From Planctomycetota bacterium (lineage in GTDB: Bacteria > Planctomycetota > B15-G4), in NCBI GenBank assembly GCA_029245865.1, contig JAQWOM010000003.1, positions 1 through 64,000 on the forward strand: DNA of 64,000 nt. The letters run 5' to 3'. Position numbers and translations under genes: made by a program. Of this stretch, positions 1 through 9,531 are shown one piece after another. The notes beneath the pieces were generated by a model. The model did not search any database and was not told the DNA's origin. It worked only from the letters and a program-made list of their open reading frames with translations. Within the stretch, counting starts at the first letter, position 1; each line of letters begins with the position of its first letter.

Positions 1-426
1 TTCGAAGAGGCCGGCTTCTACGGCATCGAAGTCGTATCCCGCGGCGCTGACGCATGGCACGTTGTGGAAGGCATCGAATTTCGCAGCGTCACGGTACGCG
101 CATGGAAGGGCAAGCAGGGCGCATGCCGCGAACAGGGCCACGCCGTTCTCTACAAGGGCCCCTGGAGCACGGTGACAGATGACGACGGGCATGAATTCCC
201 CCGCGGCGTTCCGATGGCTGTGTGTGGCAAAACGTACAGCATCATGACGCGTGAGCCCTACGCATCGCATGTCGTCGGTATGGAGCCTTCCGAGCCGATC
301 TCTGATGCAGAGGCCGCGGCGTTTCCGTGCGACGGATCCCGCCGGCGAAGCCCCGCCGAACTCAAGGGTGCGGCCAACCTGTCTGCCGAGAACGAAAGTT
401 GTTGCGAGCCCGGCGAGTGCTGCTGA
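1..426 (+). CDS. ArsM-like SAM methyltransferase, C-terminal fragment (5' end outside window)
   Basis: Open from the first base and ending at TGA 424-426; only the last 141 residues are inside the window, so the SAM-binding fold itself is not visible. What is visible is a beta-rich tail and a cysteine-rich C-terminus (CCEPGECC), as found at the end of many arsenite methyltransferases of arsenosugar clusters, where paired cysteines bind As(III). The assignment rests mainly on context: the next gene overlaps it by about 10 nt and is ArsS, the radical SAM enzyme that acts after ArsM in arsenosugar synthesis. The cytoplasmic product would methylate arsenite using SAM. It could be another type 11 methyltransferase; the fragment alone cannot settle this. 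Confidence 0.65.
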   Translation, partial: FEEAGFYGIEVVSRGADAWHVVEGIEFRSVTVRAWKGKQGACREQGHAVLYKGPWSTVTDDDGHEFPRGVPMAVCGKTYSIMTREPYASHVVGMEPSEPISDAEAAAFPCDGSRRRSPAELKGAANLSAENESCCEPGECC

Positions 427-1436
427 ACTCAAAGACTGATCGCTTCGCAGAGCAACTGATCGCTCGAAAAATCTCGCCACTGCGCCGTCGTTCCCCGACA
501 ACGCTGCAGGTCAACATGGGCAAGCTGTGCAATCAGACTTGTCGACACTGCCACGTCGATGCAGGTCCGACACGCACAGAAACAATGGATCGCACAACAA
601 CCGACCGTGTGCTGGAAATTATCGCGGCAAGCCCAGGCCTCACAACACTTGACATCACTGGCGGCGCACCAGAACTCAACCCCAACTTTCGAGCTCTTGT
701 CAGCGGTGCCCATGCACGAGACCGTGCCATCATGGTCCGCTGCAACCTCACAGTGCTCAGTGAAACAGGCCAAGAAGACACGGCCTCTTTCTACGCACAA
801 CACGGCGTCAAGGTCGTGGCTTCACTTCCCTGCTACACGCAGGAAAACGTAGACGGTCAGCGAGGGAGCGGGGTCTTCGAGAAGTCTATCCATCAGCTTC
901 GAGTTCTCAATGGACTCGGTTATGGCGCAGCCGAAGGAGCGCCCCGGGGCACCGACGACGCCCCCCCGTTGCGACTCGACCTGGTGTTCAACGCGGGGGG
1001 TCCCACGCTCCCTCCACCGCAAGAGTCTCTAGAGCGCGATTACCGCAAACGGCTCGCCGAAGATTTCGGCATTCGCTTTGACCGCCTGCTTGCCGTCGCA
1101 AACATGCCCATTCACCGATTCTCTCGTGATCTGCATCAATCTGGACAACTGCAGACCTACGAAAAGTTGCTGGAAGACTCTTTCAACCACGAGGCTCTCG
1201 AAAACGTCATGTGCCGAGACATGGTCAGTGTGGACTGGGACGGTTCACTTGCTGATTGCGACTTCAACCAGATGCTCAACATGCCTCTCAGTCATAGGGC
1301 ACGCACGATCTACGATGTTCTCGACCTTGCCGAACTGGCGAACACGCCGATCACCACAGCTTCACACTGCCTGGGATGCACAGCCGGTCAGGGCAGCAGT
1401 TGTGGCGGGGCGACAACACGCACCTCTGACGACTGA
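417..1436 (+). CDS. arsS: Arsenosugar biosynthesis radical SAM protein ArsS
   Basis: About 339 residues from a GTG at 417 that overlaps the end of the ArsM-like gene; a more upstream ATG (327) would add a low-complexity stretch that lies inside the previous gene. The 4Fe-4S/SAM motif CNQTCRHC (Cys 38, 42, 45) follows LQVNMGKL, which is typical of ArsS, and the C-terminus carries further cysteines (HCLGCTAGQGSSC) that probably hold an auxiliary cluster. ArsS is the radical SAM step that transfers a 5'-deoxyadenosyl group to methylated arsenic. The order arsM-arsS-glycosyltransferase is the usual arsenosugar layout. Start codon uncertain; family call firm. Confidence 0.85.
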   Translation: MLLNSKTDRFAEQLIARKISPLRRRSPTTLQVNMGKLCNQTCRHCHVDAGPTRTETMDRTTTDRVLEIIAASPGLTTLDITGGAPELNPNFRALVSGAHARDRAIMVRCNLTVLSETGQEDTASFYAQHGVKVVASLPCYTQENVDGQRGSGVFEKSIHQLRVLNGLGYGAAEGAPRGTDDAPPLRLDLVFNAGGPTLPPPQESLERDYRKRLAEDFGIRFDRLLAVANMPIHRFSRDLHQSGQLQTYEKLLEDSFNHEALENVMCRDMVSVDWDGSLADCDFNQMLNMPLSHRARTIYDVLDLAELANTPITTASHCLGCTAGQGSSCGGATTRTSDD

Positions 1437-1450
1437 GCGAACTCTTGCCG

Positions 1451-2830
1451 ATGCGACACCTGATCGTGCTCGCAAAACCTCCCCTGCGTGGCCGCTCGAA
1501 GAGCCGGCTCGCACGGGGCGTTGGAGAAGGCCGTGCAGCACGCATCGCACGCGCAATGTTGAAAGACACATGCCTCGGCGCACAGGCCATCACAGATGAA
1601 GATTGTCAGACAACGGCGCACATTGCACTGACCGACACCCTTTCGTCCTATCCGGTGCTGCCCCCACACTTGAACACACTTCAGCAAGGAACCGGCGATC
1701 TGGGCCAACGTCTGGCCCGGCTTGCGGCGGAGGCCATGGCGACGGAGGAAGTCGACCGAGTTCTCCTGCTGGGAACCGACAGTCCTGGATTGCCGCCAGA
1801 ACATCTACGCACGGCTCTCGAACTTCTGGAACATCACGACGTCGTTCTGGGCCCGGTCGAAGACGGCGGTTTCTGGTGCCTTGGCTTGCGCGCATCGGCA
1901 ACGCCGTTGCGCGACCCGGAATGGCTGAATGGACTCGACTGGGAAAGCGGTGCCACGGCGGCCATGGTGACGGCGCGGGCGCATTCACTCGACCTCAGCG
2001 TGACCCTCGCCCCACCGTGGTTCGACATCGATCATGCCGAGGATCTTCCACGACTGAAACAGCGGCTCCGTGGCGAGCCCACACGCTCGCCATCAACCCT
2101 GTATGAACTCGAACTGGAAAGCGAGCCTCTCAGTGTGATCATCGCCAACCTGAATGAAGGCTCCCGGCTCGAGAGTTGCCTCGACGATTTGGCCTCACAG
2201 GCAGGACTCTTGGAGGTCATCGTTGCCGATGGCGGCAGTGCCGATGGCAGTGCGTTTCGTGCGGCAACGCGCCCGGGCATCCACGTCTGCATGACCGAAC
2301 GCGGGCGCGGCCGGCAACTCGCCGCAGGTGCCAGACTGTCCACGGGAGAACGTTTACTGTTTCTTCATGTGGACGTCCGACTGCCTCCAGACGGGACGCA
2401 TCTCATTCATGCGGCTCTCGACCAACCCCAGGTGCAGGCAGGGGCTTTTGTCACGCGAACGCAAGCCGAACCCGGCCTTCGCAATTTCGCTGGCCCCTTG
2501 CTTCGACTTGCTGACCTGCGATCACGATTCACACGGCACCCCTATGGTGACCAGGCACTGTTCATGACACGCGAAGCCTACACAGCAAGTGGTGGTTTCC
2601 GAGAGCTGCCAATCCTCGAGGACTACGATCTCTCGAGACGCCTTGCCGCACGTATGCCCATCACGCGCATCAAGACACCGGTCACCGTCTCGGGGCGTCG
2701 CATACAGCAGCACCCCCTCCGCAACGCCTTGCTGCTACGCCTCATTCCCCCGCTCTACCACTTAGGCGTGAACCCAGACCGGCTCGCCCACTTCTATCGA
2801 CCTATCGCAGATCCGTCTTCGAAACGCTGA
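1451..2830 (+). CDS. Fused two-domain glycosyltransferase (DUF2064/TIGR04282 + TIGR04283)
   Basis: About 459 residues from ATG 1451 (a TTG at 1445 is also possible), 14 nt after arsS. Residues 1-205 form a GT-A nucleotidyl-sugar domain of the DUF2064/TIGR04282 type (LIVLAKPPLRGRSKSRLARG, LLLGTDSPGLP, GPVEDGGFWCLGL). Residues 228-445 form a family 2-like glycosyltransferase of the TIGR04283 type (LSVIIANLNEG, ADGGSADGS, LFLHVDVRLP, LEDYDLSRRL). These two families are normally separate neighbouring genes beside arsM/arsS; here they are one polypeptide joined by a linker of about 20 residues. Likely role: adding the sugar or aglycone part of arsenosugars. The exact substrate is inferred. The 3' end overlaps the convergent TPR gene by 37 nt. 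Confidence 0.85.
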   Translation: MRHLIVLAKPPLRGRSKSRLARGVGEGRAARIARAMLKDTCLGAQAITDEDCQTTAHIALTDTLSSYPVLPPHLNTLQQGTGDLGQRLARLAAEAMATEEVDRVLLLGTDSPGLPPEHLRTALELLEHHDVVLGPVEDGGFWCLGLRASATPLRDPEWLNGLDWESGATAAMVTARAHSLDLSVTLAPPWFDIDHAEDLPRLKQRLRGEPTRSPSTLYELELESEPLSVIIANLNEGSRLESCLDDLASQAGLLEVIVADGGSADGSAFRAATRPGIHVCMTERGRGRQLAAGARLSTGERLLFLHVDVRLPPDGTHLIHAALDQPQVQAGAFVTRTQAEPGLRNFAGPLLRLADLRSRFTRHPYGDQALFMTREAYTASGGFRELPILEDYDLSRRLAARMPITRIKTPVTVSGRRIQQHPLRNALLLRLIPPLYHLGVNPDRLAHFYRPIADPSSKR

Positions 2831-3972
2831 CGCACTCGCTCGCGCCGTGACTCGTATCGGACCACCAGTTCTTCAACTTCATTCATCTTGCCTTCACGCG
2901 CGAGCACTCGAGACAAACGCCAACACGCTTTCAGGTGATTCGGTCGAAGCTCAAGCACGTGTCTCAACGCCGCCTCTGCTTCGGCGATTCGGCCCTGCCC
3001 TTCCCTGATCTCGGCGAGCACCAGAAGAGCATCCAGGTCATCTGAATCGTTGGCGAGGCAGATCTTCAGCAGATCGACGGCCTCCTCTTTTTCACCCATG
3101 CGACTTCGACAGCGCGCGAGCCCGACCTGGGCAAGCCGAGCATCTGGTGACTCTGCCAGCACCATTTCATATCGGGCGATGGCTTCGGCCAAGCGATCTG
3201 TCGAGCGATACAGGTCTGCCTGGCCCATGAGCAAAACCTCGCGATCGACCCCGGCTGACTCGAGGCCCCTTTGCAGCTGCTCTTCCGCCTGGTCGAAACG
3301 TTGCCAGCGCACAAGTGCATTGGCATAGAGCGCTCTCATGTCACCACGGTGAGGTGCAAGTTTCAGTGCTTCCTCCAGAAGAGGGAAAGCCTCTTCGAGA
3401 AGCGAATCGTCCGCCAACAAGCTGCGTGCACGTCCGGCAAGCAGTTCCGCTTCCAACTCGCGACGTAACCAGCCAGACGAGTCACCCGTAAGGGCATCCA
3501 GCTCTCGGTGTGCAGCCCGAAAATCTTCACGCTGGATAAGGGCGCGCACATGGAGCGACACGACCTCCAGGTTGCCCTTGTGCTTGGCCGCCATCTGAAT
3601 GATCTGGTTGGCTGCATCTTCCGGGTCCACGAGATCGAGCAAGATTCGCAAGCGAGCCAACTTGATCTGCAGCAAATCAACGTCCGCTGTCACCGGCAGG
3701 CCTGTGAGCAGTTGCTGAGCTTCGTCCATTTTGCGGAGATCTTGTAAGGCCAGCACTCGCTGGCCAATCACACGCAGACTTGCCCGGACGTCGGGCCCCG
3801 CAGCGCGCATGGACTTCAACGCCTCGCGTGCCTCGCCCTCTCGACGCGAAGCGCGCATCGTACGAACCATGTCACCGACATCCTGAGCTGTGTCCTGGGC
3901 GAAAGCGCGCCCCGAACAGAGAACCTCCATGAGGAGGGCCAGCACAAAGACACCAAGCATTCGACGAGGCAC
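2794..3972 (-). CDS. Secreted tetratricopeptide repeat protein
   Basis: About 392 residues. I place the start at GTG 3972, preceded by GGGAGG with a 6-nt spacer, giving a clean signal peptide (MLGVFVLALLMEVLCSGRAFAQ) and removing a long extension that would lie inside the upstream gene. The mature part is a run of TPR-like helical pairs (for example LYANALVRWQRFDQAEEQLQ, ARYEMVLAESPDARLAQVGL, AEAALRHVLELRPNHLKACW). It starts 3 nt after the stop codon of the FG-GAP/UnbV gene, so the two are co-translated. TPR proteins often accompany FG-GAP/UnbV proteins in such genomes, and a scaffold role in the periplasm or on the surface is likely. Specific function unknown. Confidence 0.75.
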   Translation of the reverse strand: MPRRMLGVFVLALLMEVLCSGRAFAQDTAQDVGDMVRTMRASRREGEAREALKSMRAAGPDVRASLRVIGQRVLALQDLRKMDEAQQLLTGLPVTADVDLLQIKLARLRILLDLVDPEDAANQIIQMAAKHKGNLEVVSLHVRALIQREDFRAAHRELDALTGDSSGWLRRELEAELLAGRARSLLADDSLLEEAFPLLEEALKLAPHRGDMRALYANALVRWQRFDQAEEQLQRGLESAGVDREVLLMGQADLYRSTDRLAEAIARYEMVLAESPDARLAQVGLARCRSRMGEKEEAVDLLKICLANDSDDLDALLVLAEIREGQGRIAEAEAALRHVLELRPNHLKACWRLSRVLAREGKMNEVEELVVRYESRRERVRQRFEDGSAIGR

Positions 3973-3974
3973 GA

Positions 3975-5813
3975 TCACCCTCCCGAGCCGCGAGCCAGCA
4001 GCAGCATTTGACCTGTCGACTGATTCACCCACGACTCTTGAGTTCCATCGGGCCACCGCACGAGAACGGACACCTTCTCTGCCGTTCTCGGAAGACCGAA
4101 GTGCAAGCGACGCGGTTCAGTCCCGAGAAAAGAAGACCCTCGCCGCACTTCACTCACCCAACTCGCCTGAGGCTCCTCGGAACTTCTCGCGGTGCGCACT
4201 TCGACACGTGAACCCACCGAATCTGTGACCGGCCGGAGGTCGACTCCGACCCAGGTCCCTACGTGTGTCGACGTGTTCTCAAGAATTCTCGGCGCACCAC
4301 CCAGAACAGAAACCACAACATCGACATCACCATCTCTGTCCAGGTCGCCCGCAGCTGCGCCCCGACTCGCACGAGCTTGCATCAGATCTGCGAGGTCGTC
4401 GTCACCCTCGAGAGATCCGGCGACAAAGCGCCCGCTCTCCCAGAAGAAGATGCGGTCAGGTTGCTCAAACTTCACCTGACTGATGTTGCACGCGTCGACT
4501 TGTGGATAGACATGTCCATTCGCAATGAAAAGATCTGCGTCGCCGTCGAGTTCAACATCAAAAAAAGTAGCACCCCATCCGAGGTCAAAGAATGAGGGTC
4601 GCCCGAGTCCAAATCGTCCTGCCTCGTCAAAGAACAAGGCGCCGCTCGCGTCACATGAGGCATTGCGATACAGCGCATTGGGTTCTCGCGAAAAGTTTGT
4701 CATGACCAGATCGAACAAACCGTCACGATCGACATCACCCACAGCCACACCCATACCAGCCTGTTCTTTACCCGAGTCCGAGAGCGCGAGACCGCTGCGC
4801 ATAGACTGTTCCAGAAGCTTGGGGATGCCGTGAGCATCGAGGCCTTCGTTCACATAGAAGCTGTTCGGCATGGAGTCGTTGGACACGAAGAGATCCAGGT
4901 CTCCATCACCATCGAGATCGCTAAACACGGGCTGAAAGGCATAGGCCGGTCGCGCCTTCCCCACAGCCGTGCGCTTGGTGATTTCCAAGAAATAGCCCGA
5001 ACCATCATTCAGGTAGAGCCGATCGCCTTGTGGATCGAGACCCTCGGGCCCGCATGGAACCTCACAGCCCAACCACCGGCAAGGTGAGCCACTGAGCATT
5101 CGGTGCGAGAGGTCGTGCGCAAGATAGTTTGCGACATAGACATCGAGGTCGCCATCGCGATCGATGTCGCCAAGAGCCGCCCCCATGCTCCAATCCGTCA
5201 CCTCACCGGCGAAACCTCCGCCGTCTTCACGACGAACAAAGCGCGCCACTCCATCTTCATCAAGTCGGTTTTCGAGAAGGTCGTTCAATCCCAGGTTCAT
5301 CACCAGGATGTCTTCATCGCCATCGTCATCGACATCACCAGCAACAACACCGAAACCAAAGCCCGCGCTGAGTTCGCCGACCTCATCACCACCCTCTGAA
5401 AAATTCGCAAAACCATCATTCAGATAAAGCGAATCACGAGATCGTTCGCCAACGACAATCTCTCCATTAGGTTTGACGTCGCCACCTTGCACCAGATAGA
5501 GATCCAGGTCGCCATCGTCATCTGCATCGAACATGCCGACACCACTGCCAACGCACTCGATCATGAATCTCATCTCGGGACCCGTCGATCCCGAGTGATG
5601 TCGAAAGGAGACACCGCTCTGCTCGGGCGTTCTGATGCGAAAGGCGCACCGCGGGCTAGGTGCAGACGAGGAAACGTGCGCACCAGCGGGCATGCTCGCG
5701 ACCAGGGCAACGCCCACCCACACAGCACGCCGCATGCCACGAAGAGTCCTGACAGAGAACGCGACAAACCTCTGGGCAGAACGATCCCAATGGATAGAAC
5801 GACACTCCTTCAT
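3975..5813 (-). CDS. Secreted FG-GAP/VCBS repeat protein with UnbV (ASPIC) domain
   Basis: 612 residues from ATG 5813; an internal ATG at residue 27 (MRRAVWVGVALVASMPAGAH) gives a more compact signal peptide and may be the true start. At least seven Ca-binding FG-GAP/VCBS motifs of the D-x-D-x-DG-D type are present (DADDDGDLDLY, DVDDDGDEDI, DIDRDGDLDVYVANY, DLDGDGDLDLFVSND, DLDRDGDVDVVVS), consistent with a beta-propeller. The C-terminal 90 residues match the UnbV/ASPIC domain (VGSRVEVRT, LHFGLP, VLVRWPDGT). Members are secreted and probably act in adhesion or matrix binding; substrate unknown. Coupled to the TPR gene downstream. Confidence 0.85.
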   Translation of the reverse strand: MKECRSIHWDRSAQRFVAFSVRTLRGMRRAVWVGVALVASMPAGAHVSSSAPSPRCAFRIRTPEQSGVSFRHHSGSTGPEMRFMIECVGSGVGMFDADDDGDLDLYLVQGGDVKPNGEIVVGERSRDSLYLNDGFANFSEGGDEVGELSAGFGFGVVAGDVDDDGDEDILVMNLGLNDLLENRLDEDGVARFVRREDGGGFAGEVTDWSMGAALGDIDRDGDLDVYVANYLAHDLSHRMLSGSPCRWLGCEVPCGPEGLDPQGDRLYLNDGSGYFLEITKRTAVGKARPAYAFQPVFSDLDGDGDLDLFVSNDSMPNSFYVNEGLDAHGIPKLLEQSMRSGLALSDSGKEQAGMGVAVGDVDRDGLFDLVMTNFSREPNALYRNASCDASGALFFDEAGRFGLGRPSFFDLGWGATFFDVELDGDADLFIANGHVYPQVDACNISQVKFEQPDRIFFWESGRFVAGSLEGDDDLADLMQARASRGAAAGDLDRDGDVDVVVSVLGGAPRILENTSTHVGTWVGVDLRPVTDSVGSRVEVRTARSSEEPQASWVSEVRRGSSFLGTEPRRLHFGLPRTAEKVSVLVRWPDGTQESWVNQSTGQMLLLARGSGG

Positions 5814-5972
5814 GGCCTTCCGATAGACCTCCTGCTGCCCTGCTGCTCCTGGTGCGAGACATCAAGCGCTCCACGACCACAGCCCCCCCGGGCAACTGGC
5901 CTCGCACACCCTTCTCCCCCACCTTAACAGTGGAAAGCACTTACGGGTGGGGCGAATCAGGCCGGAATCTGC

Positions 5973-6899
5973 ATGATCTTGCGTTCCATGACGACCCCTC
6001 GTATCCAACCCAGCGTATTCCCTCCAACCCCCTTCCCTGGGCACGAACTGCTGGACTCCGGGCACGGAGAAAAACTGGAGCGGTTCGGGCCCTACGTCCT
6101 GCGACGGCCCGATCCGCAAGCCATGTGGGAACCGATTCTCTCGGAGGAAAAGTGGCAAGAACGCTCTGATCTGATCTTCGTCCGCGAATCGGATCGAGGC
6201 GGACGTTGGGAAATGAACTCGGCAACCACCGTGCCTGAGAGCTGGGTCATCGACTTGCCCGGAAGCCAGATCGCGGTGCGCCCGACACCCTTCAAGCACG
6301 TGGGTCTTTTCCCCGAGCAAGCAACCAACTGGGTGTGGACTGCAGAGCGCGTGAAAGATCTCACATCACAGCGTCAGGACTCCGAACGCCCACGCCTTTT
6401 GAACCTCTTCGCTTACACAGGTGCTGCCACGTTGATGGCAAGTCGCGCAGGCGCTTTCGTCACGCACGTCGACAGCAGCAAGCCAGCCATGCGGTGGGCG
6501 CGTGAAAACGCGCAAATCTCTGGTCTTCCCTCGGACGCGGTGCGGTGGATTCAGGACGATGCACTCACCTTTGTGCGTCGTGAAGTGAAGCGGGAGCGCG
6601 TCTATGACGGCGTGCTGCTCGACCCGCCGCCCTATGGGCGCGGCCCTGACGGAGAGAAATGGCAGTTCGAAGAGCACATCGTGGAACTCATGACACTCGT
6701 GCGAAAACTCCTCGCACCGGAGCATGCCTTCGTGCTCTTGTCGTGCTATGCCGTTGGCACTTCACCGCTTGCCTTCGCCAATATGCTTGGCGGGCTCGGC
6801 CCTGCCCACATCGAGGCCGGCGAACTCGCCCTTCCCCACAGCAACTCTGACCGCTTACTCCCCGCTGGCCTTTGCGGGCGCTGGTGGCGAGAAGCCTGA
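5973..6899 (+). CDS. Class I SAM-dependent methyltransferase (RlmI/YccW-like)
   Basis: 308 residues, ATG 5973 or, slightly shorter, ATG 5988 (MTTPRIQ). The SAM-binding motif I is LLNLFAYTGAATL, followed by an acidic strand end (VTHVDSS), and a motif IV-like catalytic strand YDGVLLDPPPYGRG. This arrangement (NLFAYTG then LDPPxYGRG) is typical of the RlmI/RlmL-type 23S rRNA cytosine methyltransferase fold. The N-terminal PUA domain of RlmI is not obvious, and the N-terminal 110 residues (GPYVLRRPDPQAMW, HVGLFPEQA) resemble stand-alone relatives. Substrate probably RNA but not proven. It diverges from the FG-GAP gene across a 160-bp gap. Confidence 0.75.
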   Translation: MILRSMTTPRIQPSVFPPTPFPGHELLDSGHGEKLERFGPYVLRRPDPQAMWEPILSEEKWQERSDLIFVRESDRGGRWEMNSATTVPESWVIDLPGSQIAVRPTPFKHVGLFPEQATNWVWTAERVKDLTSQRQDSERPRLLNLFAYTGAATLMASRAGAFVTHVDSSKPAMRWARENAQISGLPSDAVRWIQDDALTFVRREVKRERVYDGVLLDPPPYGRGPDGEKWQFEEHIVELMTLVRKLLAPEHAFVLLSCYAVGTSPLAFANMLGGLGPAHIEAGELALPHSNSDRLLPAGLCGRWWREA

Positions 6900-6940
6900 G
6901 CCCCCTGCGACACCTACCCGCACCGACCCGAGTCCGACAT

Positions 6941-9382
6941 ATGCTGCCCATGGCCCTGCTTTTCTCGCTGATCAGTCCGCTAGGCGAGCCCGATGACGAG
7001 GTGTCTCACGGCCTTCCCACGCCCCCGGCCGTTCTCGAGCAGATCGTCGACATGGGTATGAACGACAGCCATGTCATGGAGACCCTGAAAGAAGTGGTCG
7101 AGGACATTGGCCCACGACTCACCGGTTCAAGCAACCTGAACACGGCAAGCGAGTGGGCCGTCGAGGCGTTCACTGCGCTGGGCCTCGAAGTGGAACTGGA
7201 GCAATGGGGCGAGGTTCCCGTAGGTTTTGACCGCGGCCCTTCGAGTGGCGCGCTGGTCGCACCTGAACACATGGACCTGACGTTCATGACGCGCGCATGG
7301 TCTGCAGGAACAGACGGCCCGGTGCGAGGTCATGCCGTGCTTGCACCGCAGAACCAGACGGAGTTGGACGCCAAGCAGAGTCAACTTGCCGGGGCCTGGG
7401 TGCTGACACCCTCTGACTGGCCGGCCAGACCTCGCGGAAACAACATTCCCGAGGATCTCCAAGACAACGAAGAAGAACGGGCGCAATGGATCCGTACGGC
7501 GATGAGCGAGCATCAAATCTTCACGCGGGCTCGCAGTGAAGCTTACGAGGCGGCGGGTATCGCAGGAGTCATCAGCCCTTCGCGTCGGGGTGATCGATTG
7601 ATCATGAATGGCAACATGAACATCCAATGGGATGACCTGCCGACAAACGTACGCATCACCATGGTGTCTTCTCAGTTTGAAGCCCTTCGAAACCGGCTCG
7701 AGGCGGGCGAAGCTCTCGAACTTGAGTTCAACATCGAAAACCGGTTCGTCGAAGGGCCGATCCCCCAATACAACGTCGTCGCAGATCTCCTCGGAGATGT
7801 GCACCCGGAGGAGTACGTCATTGTCGGCGGGCACCTCGACAGCTGGGACATTGCGCCGGGTGCGACGGACAACGGCACAGGCGTCGCCACGACCCTCGAA
7901 GCCGCACGTCTTCTGGTGGAGTCCGGGGCCCGCCCGGGGCGCACGATTCGCTTCATGCTCTGGGGCGGTGAAGAGCAGGGCCTGCTGGGAAGTCGGGCCT
8001 GGGTCGCAGACCACCTGGATGTCATGGAGCACATCTCGGCGGTGCTCGTGCATGACGGTGGCACCAATGCACTTTCAGGACTCCGGATCACGCGCGCCAT
8101 GCAAGAGCAAGTGCAGCAAGCACTGGCGCCCGTGCTTCGGTTCAGTGCAGAGGAAAGCGGAGCCCAGCCATTCAGCCTGGAGCTTGTGGAGGGCCTTTCC
8201 ACCGGAGGCAGCGACCACAACTCGTACCTCGCTCAGGGCGTCCCAGGTTTTTTCTGGAAGCAGAGCGGGACCGCAGACTACGAGCACACCCACCACACGC
8301 AGCACGATCACTACTCAGCAGCGATTCCCGAATACCAACGGCATTCGGCTGTGATCGTCGCTCTCTCAGCCCTGGGGCTTGCAGATCTTCCAGAAAAGTT
8401 GTCGCGCCGCGGCCTGTTCAAGCAACGGCGCACGCTGGGGGTTTTCCTGGACGGGAACACGGTCACGCGCGTTTCACCGCGCAGTCAAGCGGAAGCCCTG
8501 GGCCTCGAAGCGGGCGATGTGTTTGTCCGCGTCAACGGAGAGTCGCTCGACGAGCCCGGGGCGAGCGGCAACACGCGTTCGATCACGACAGCACGTGATC
8601 AAGGCGAGGCGCGCAAGCTGATCGCCTGGCAACGTGGAGACGAGACCCTGACAGGTGTCTTCGAATGGGACGCGGGAGACATCGACCGAGACCCGGAAAC
8701 GCTCGAGGTCACCACCGCAGATGGCGTCTCCGTGCATGCCGACTACTACATGGGCGCAAGCGAGGGGCCTGCGACAGGCAGCGCTCTCATCTTGCTCCAC
8801 ATGAATCGCAGCGACCGGCATAGCTGGCTGCCTGTGCGCGACGAGTTGTACGACGCCGGCATTGCCACCGTCGCCGTGGACATGCGCGGACACGGCGAAA
8901 GTGTCGACGCAGAGGGAGTGCTCGCCGCACGCCTGGCCAGCGGAGACACCGCGCTCTACGAAGACATGGTCCAAGATGTCGAGGCCATCATCACCTGGCT
9001 CGAGGCACGCGGTTATTCCGCAGAGCGCATCGGTCTTCTGGGTGCCAGCGTGGGTTGCTCGGTGGCTCTCCGAGCAGCGGTTGCCGACCCGCGCCTTGCC
9101 GGCGTCATGGCGCTCACGCCCGGCCTGAACTATCTGGGTCTCGACAGCCTGGTCGATGTCGCCGCCTGGGATGACCGACCGCTCGTGATGGTGAGCAGCC
9201 TCGCGGAAGCCCCTGCGGGAGCCGAGCCGCTCTACGCGTCACTGCGTGCGTCCAATCCCTGGACTCGAGCGCAGCTTGTGCTCTTCGAGGCATCCAGCAT
9301 CCACGGTACCCGAATGTTCGGCAGCGTGGAGAGCGTCGAGGAGCAACTCGCCCGGTGGTGGAGCCAGACCCTCTCTCCTTAG
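6941..9382 (+). CDS. M28 zinc aminopeptidase fused to PDZ and alpha/beta hydrolase domains
   Basis: About 813 residues from ATG 6941, which gives a signal peptide (MLPMALLFSLISP); the longer ORF start at 6872 overlaps the previous gene. Residues 275-480 are an M28 catalytic domain: GGHLDSWD (zinc His near 297), GATDNGTG (bridging Asp), GGEEQG (general base and zinc Glu), HDGG and HHTQHD (zinc ligands near 371 and 453). Residues 490-570 form a PDZ-like domain (SQAEALGLEAGDVFVRVNG). Residues 607-813 form an alpha/beta hydrolase with oxyanion strand LILLHMN, DMRGHGES and nucleophile elbow GASVG (Ser near 702). M28-PDZ proteins are known; the C-terminal hydrolase is unusual. Predicted periplasmic or secreted peptide degradation. 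Confidence 0.85.
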   Translation: MLPMALLFSLISPLGEPDDEVSHGLPTPPAVLEQIVDMGMNDSHVMETLKEVVEDIGPRLTGSSNLNTASEWAVEAFTALGLEVELEQWGEVPVGFDRGPSSGALVAPEHMDLTFMTRAWSAGTDGPVRGHAVLAPQNQTELDAKQSQLAGAWVLTPSDWPARPRGNNIPEDLQDNEEERAQWIRTAMSEHQIFTRARSEAYEAAGIAGVISPSRRGDRLIMNGNMNIQWDDLPTNVRITMVSSQFEALRNRLEAGEALELEFNIENRFVEGPIPQYNVVADLLGDVHPEEYVIVGGHLDSWDIAPGATDNGTGVATTLEAARLLVESGARPGRTIRFMLWGGEEQGLLGSRAWVADHLDVMEHISAVLVHDGGTNALSGLRITRAMQEQVQQALAPVLRFSAEESGAQPFSLELVEGLSTGGSDHNSYLAQGVPGFFWKQSGTADYEHTHHTQHDHYSAAIPEYQRHSAVIVALSALGLADLPEKLSRRGLFKQRRTLGVFLDGNTVTRVSPRSQAEALGLEAGDVFVRVNGESLDEPGASGNTRSITTARDQGEARKLIAWQRGDETLTGVFEWDAGDIDRDPETLEVTTADGVSVHADYYMGASEGPATGSALILLHMNRSDRHSWLPVRDELYDAGIATVAVDMRGHGESVDAEGVLAARLASGDTALYEDMVQDVEAIITWLEARGYSAERIGLLGASVGCSVALRAAVADPRLAGVMALTPGLNYLGLDSLVDVAAWDDRPLVMVSSLAEAPAGAEPLYASLRASNPWTRAQLVLFEASSIHGTRMFGSVESVEEQLARWWSQTLSP

Positions 9383-9531
9383 CGTAAAATCTCGGTGACT
9401 CGCCGCGCTTTGTTGAGTTCCTGGCCCGAGGAGCTTCACCGATCTTCACGGGACTCGTCCTCATGATGGGTGAGTGAGTTCAGTCGGATGAGTTGCTCGA
9501 CATTGTTCTGCACCCCATTAGGAGCGAGGTC

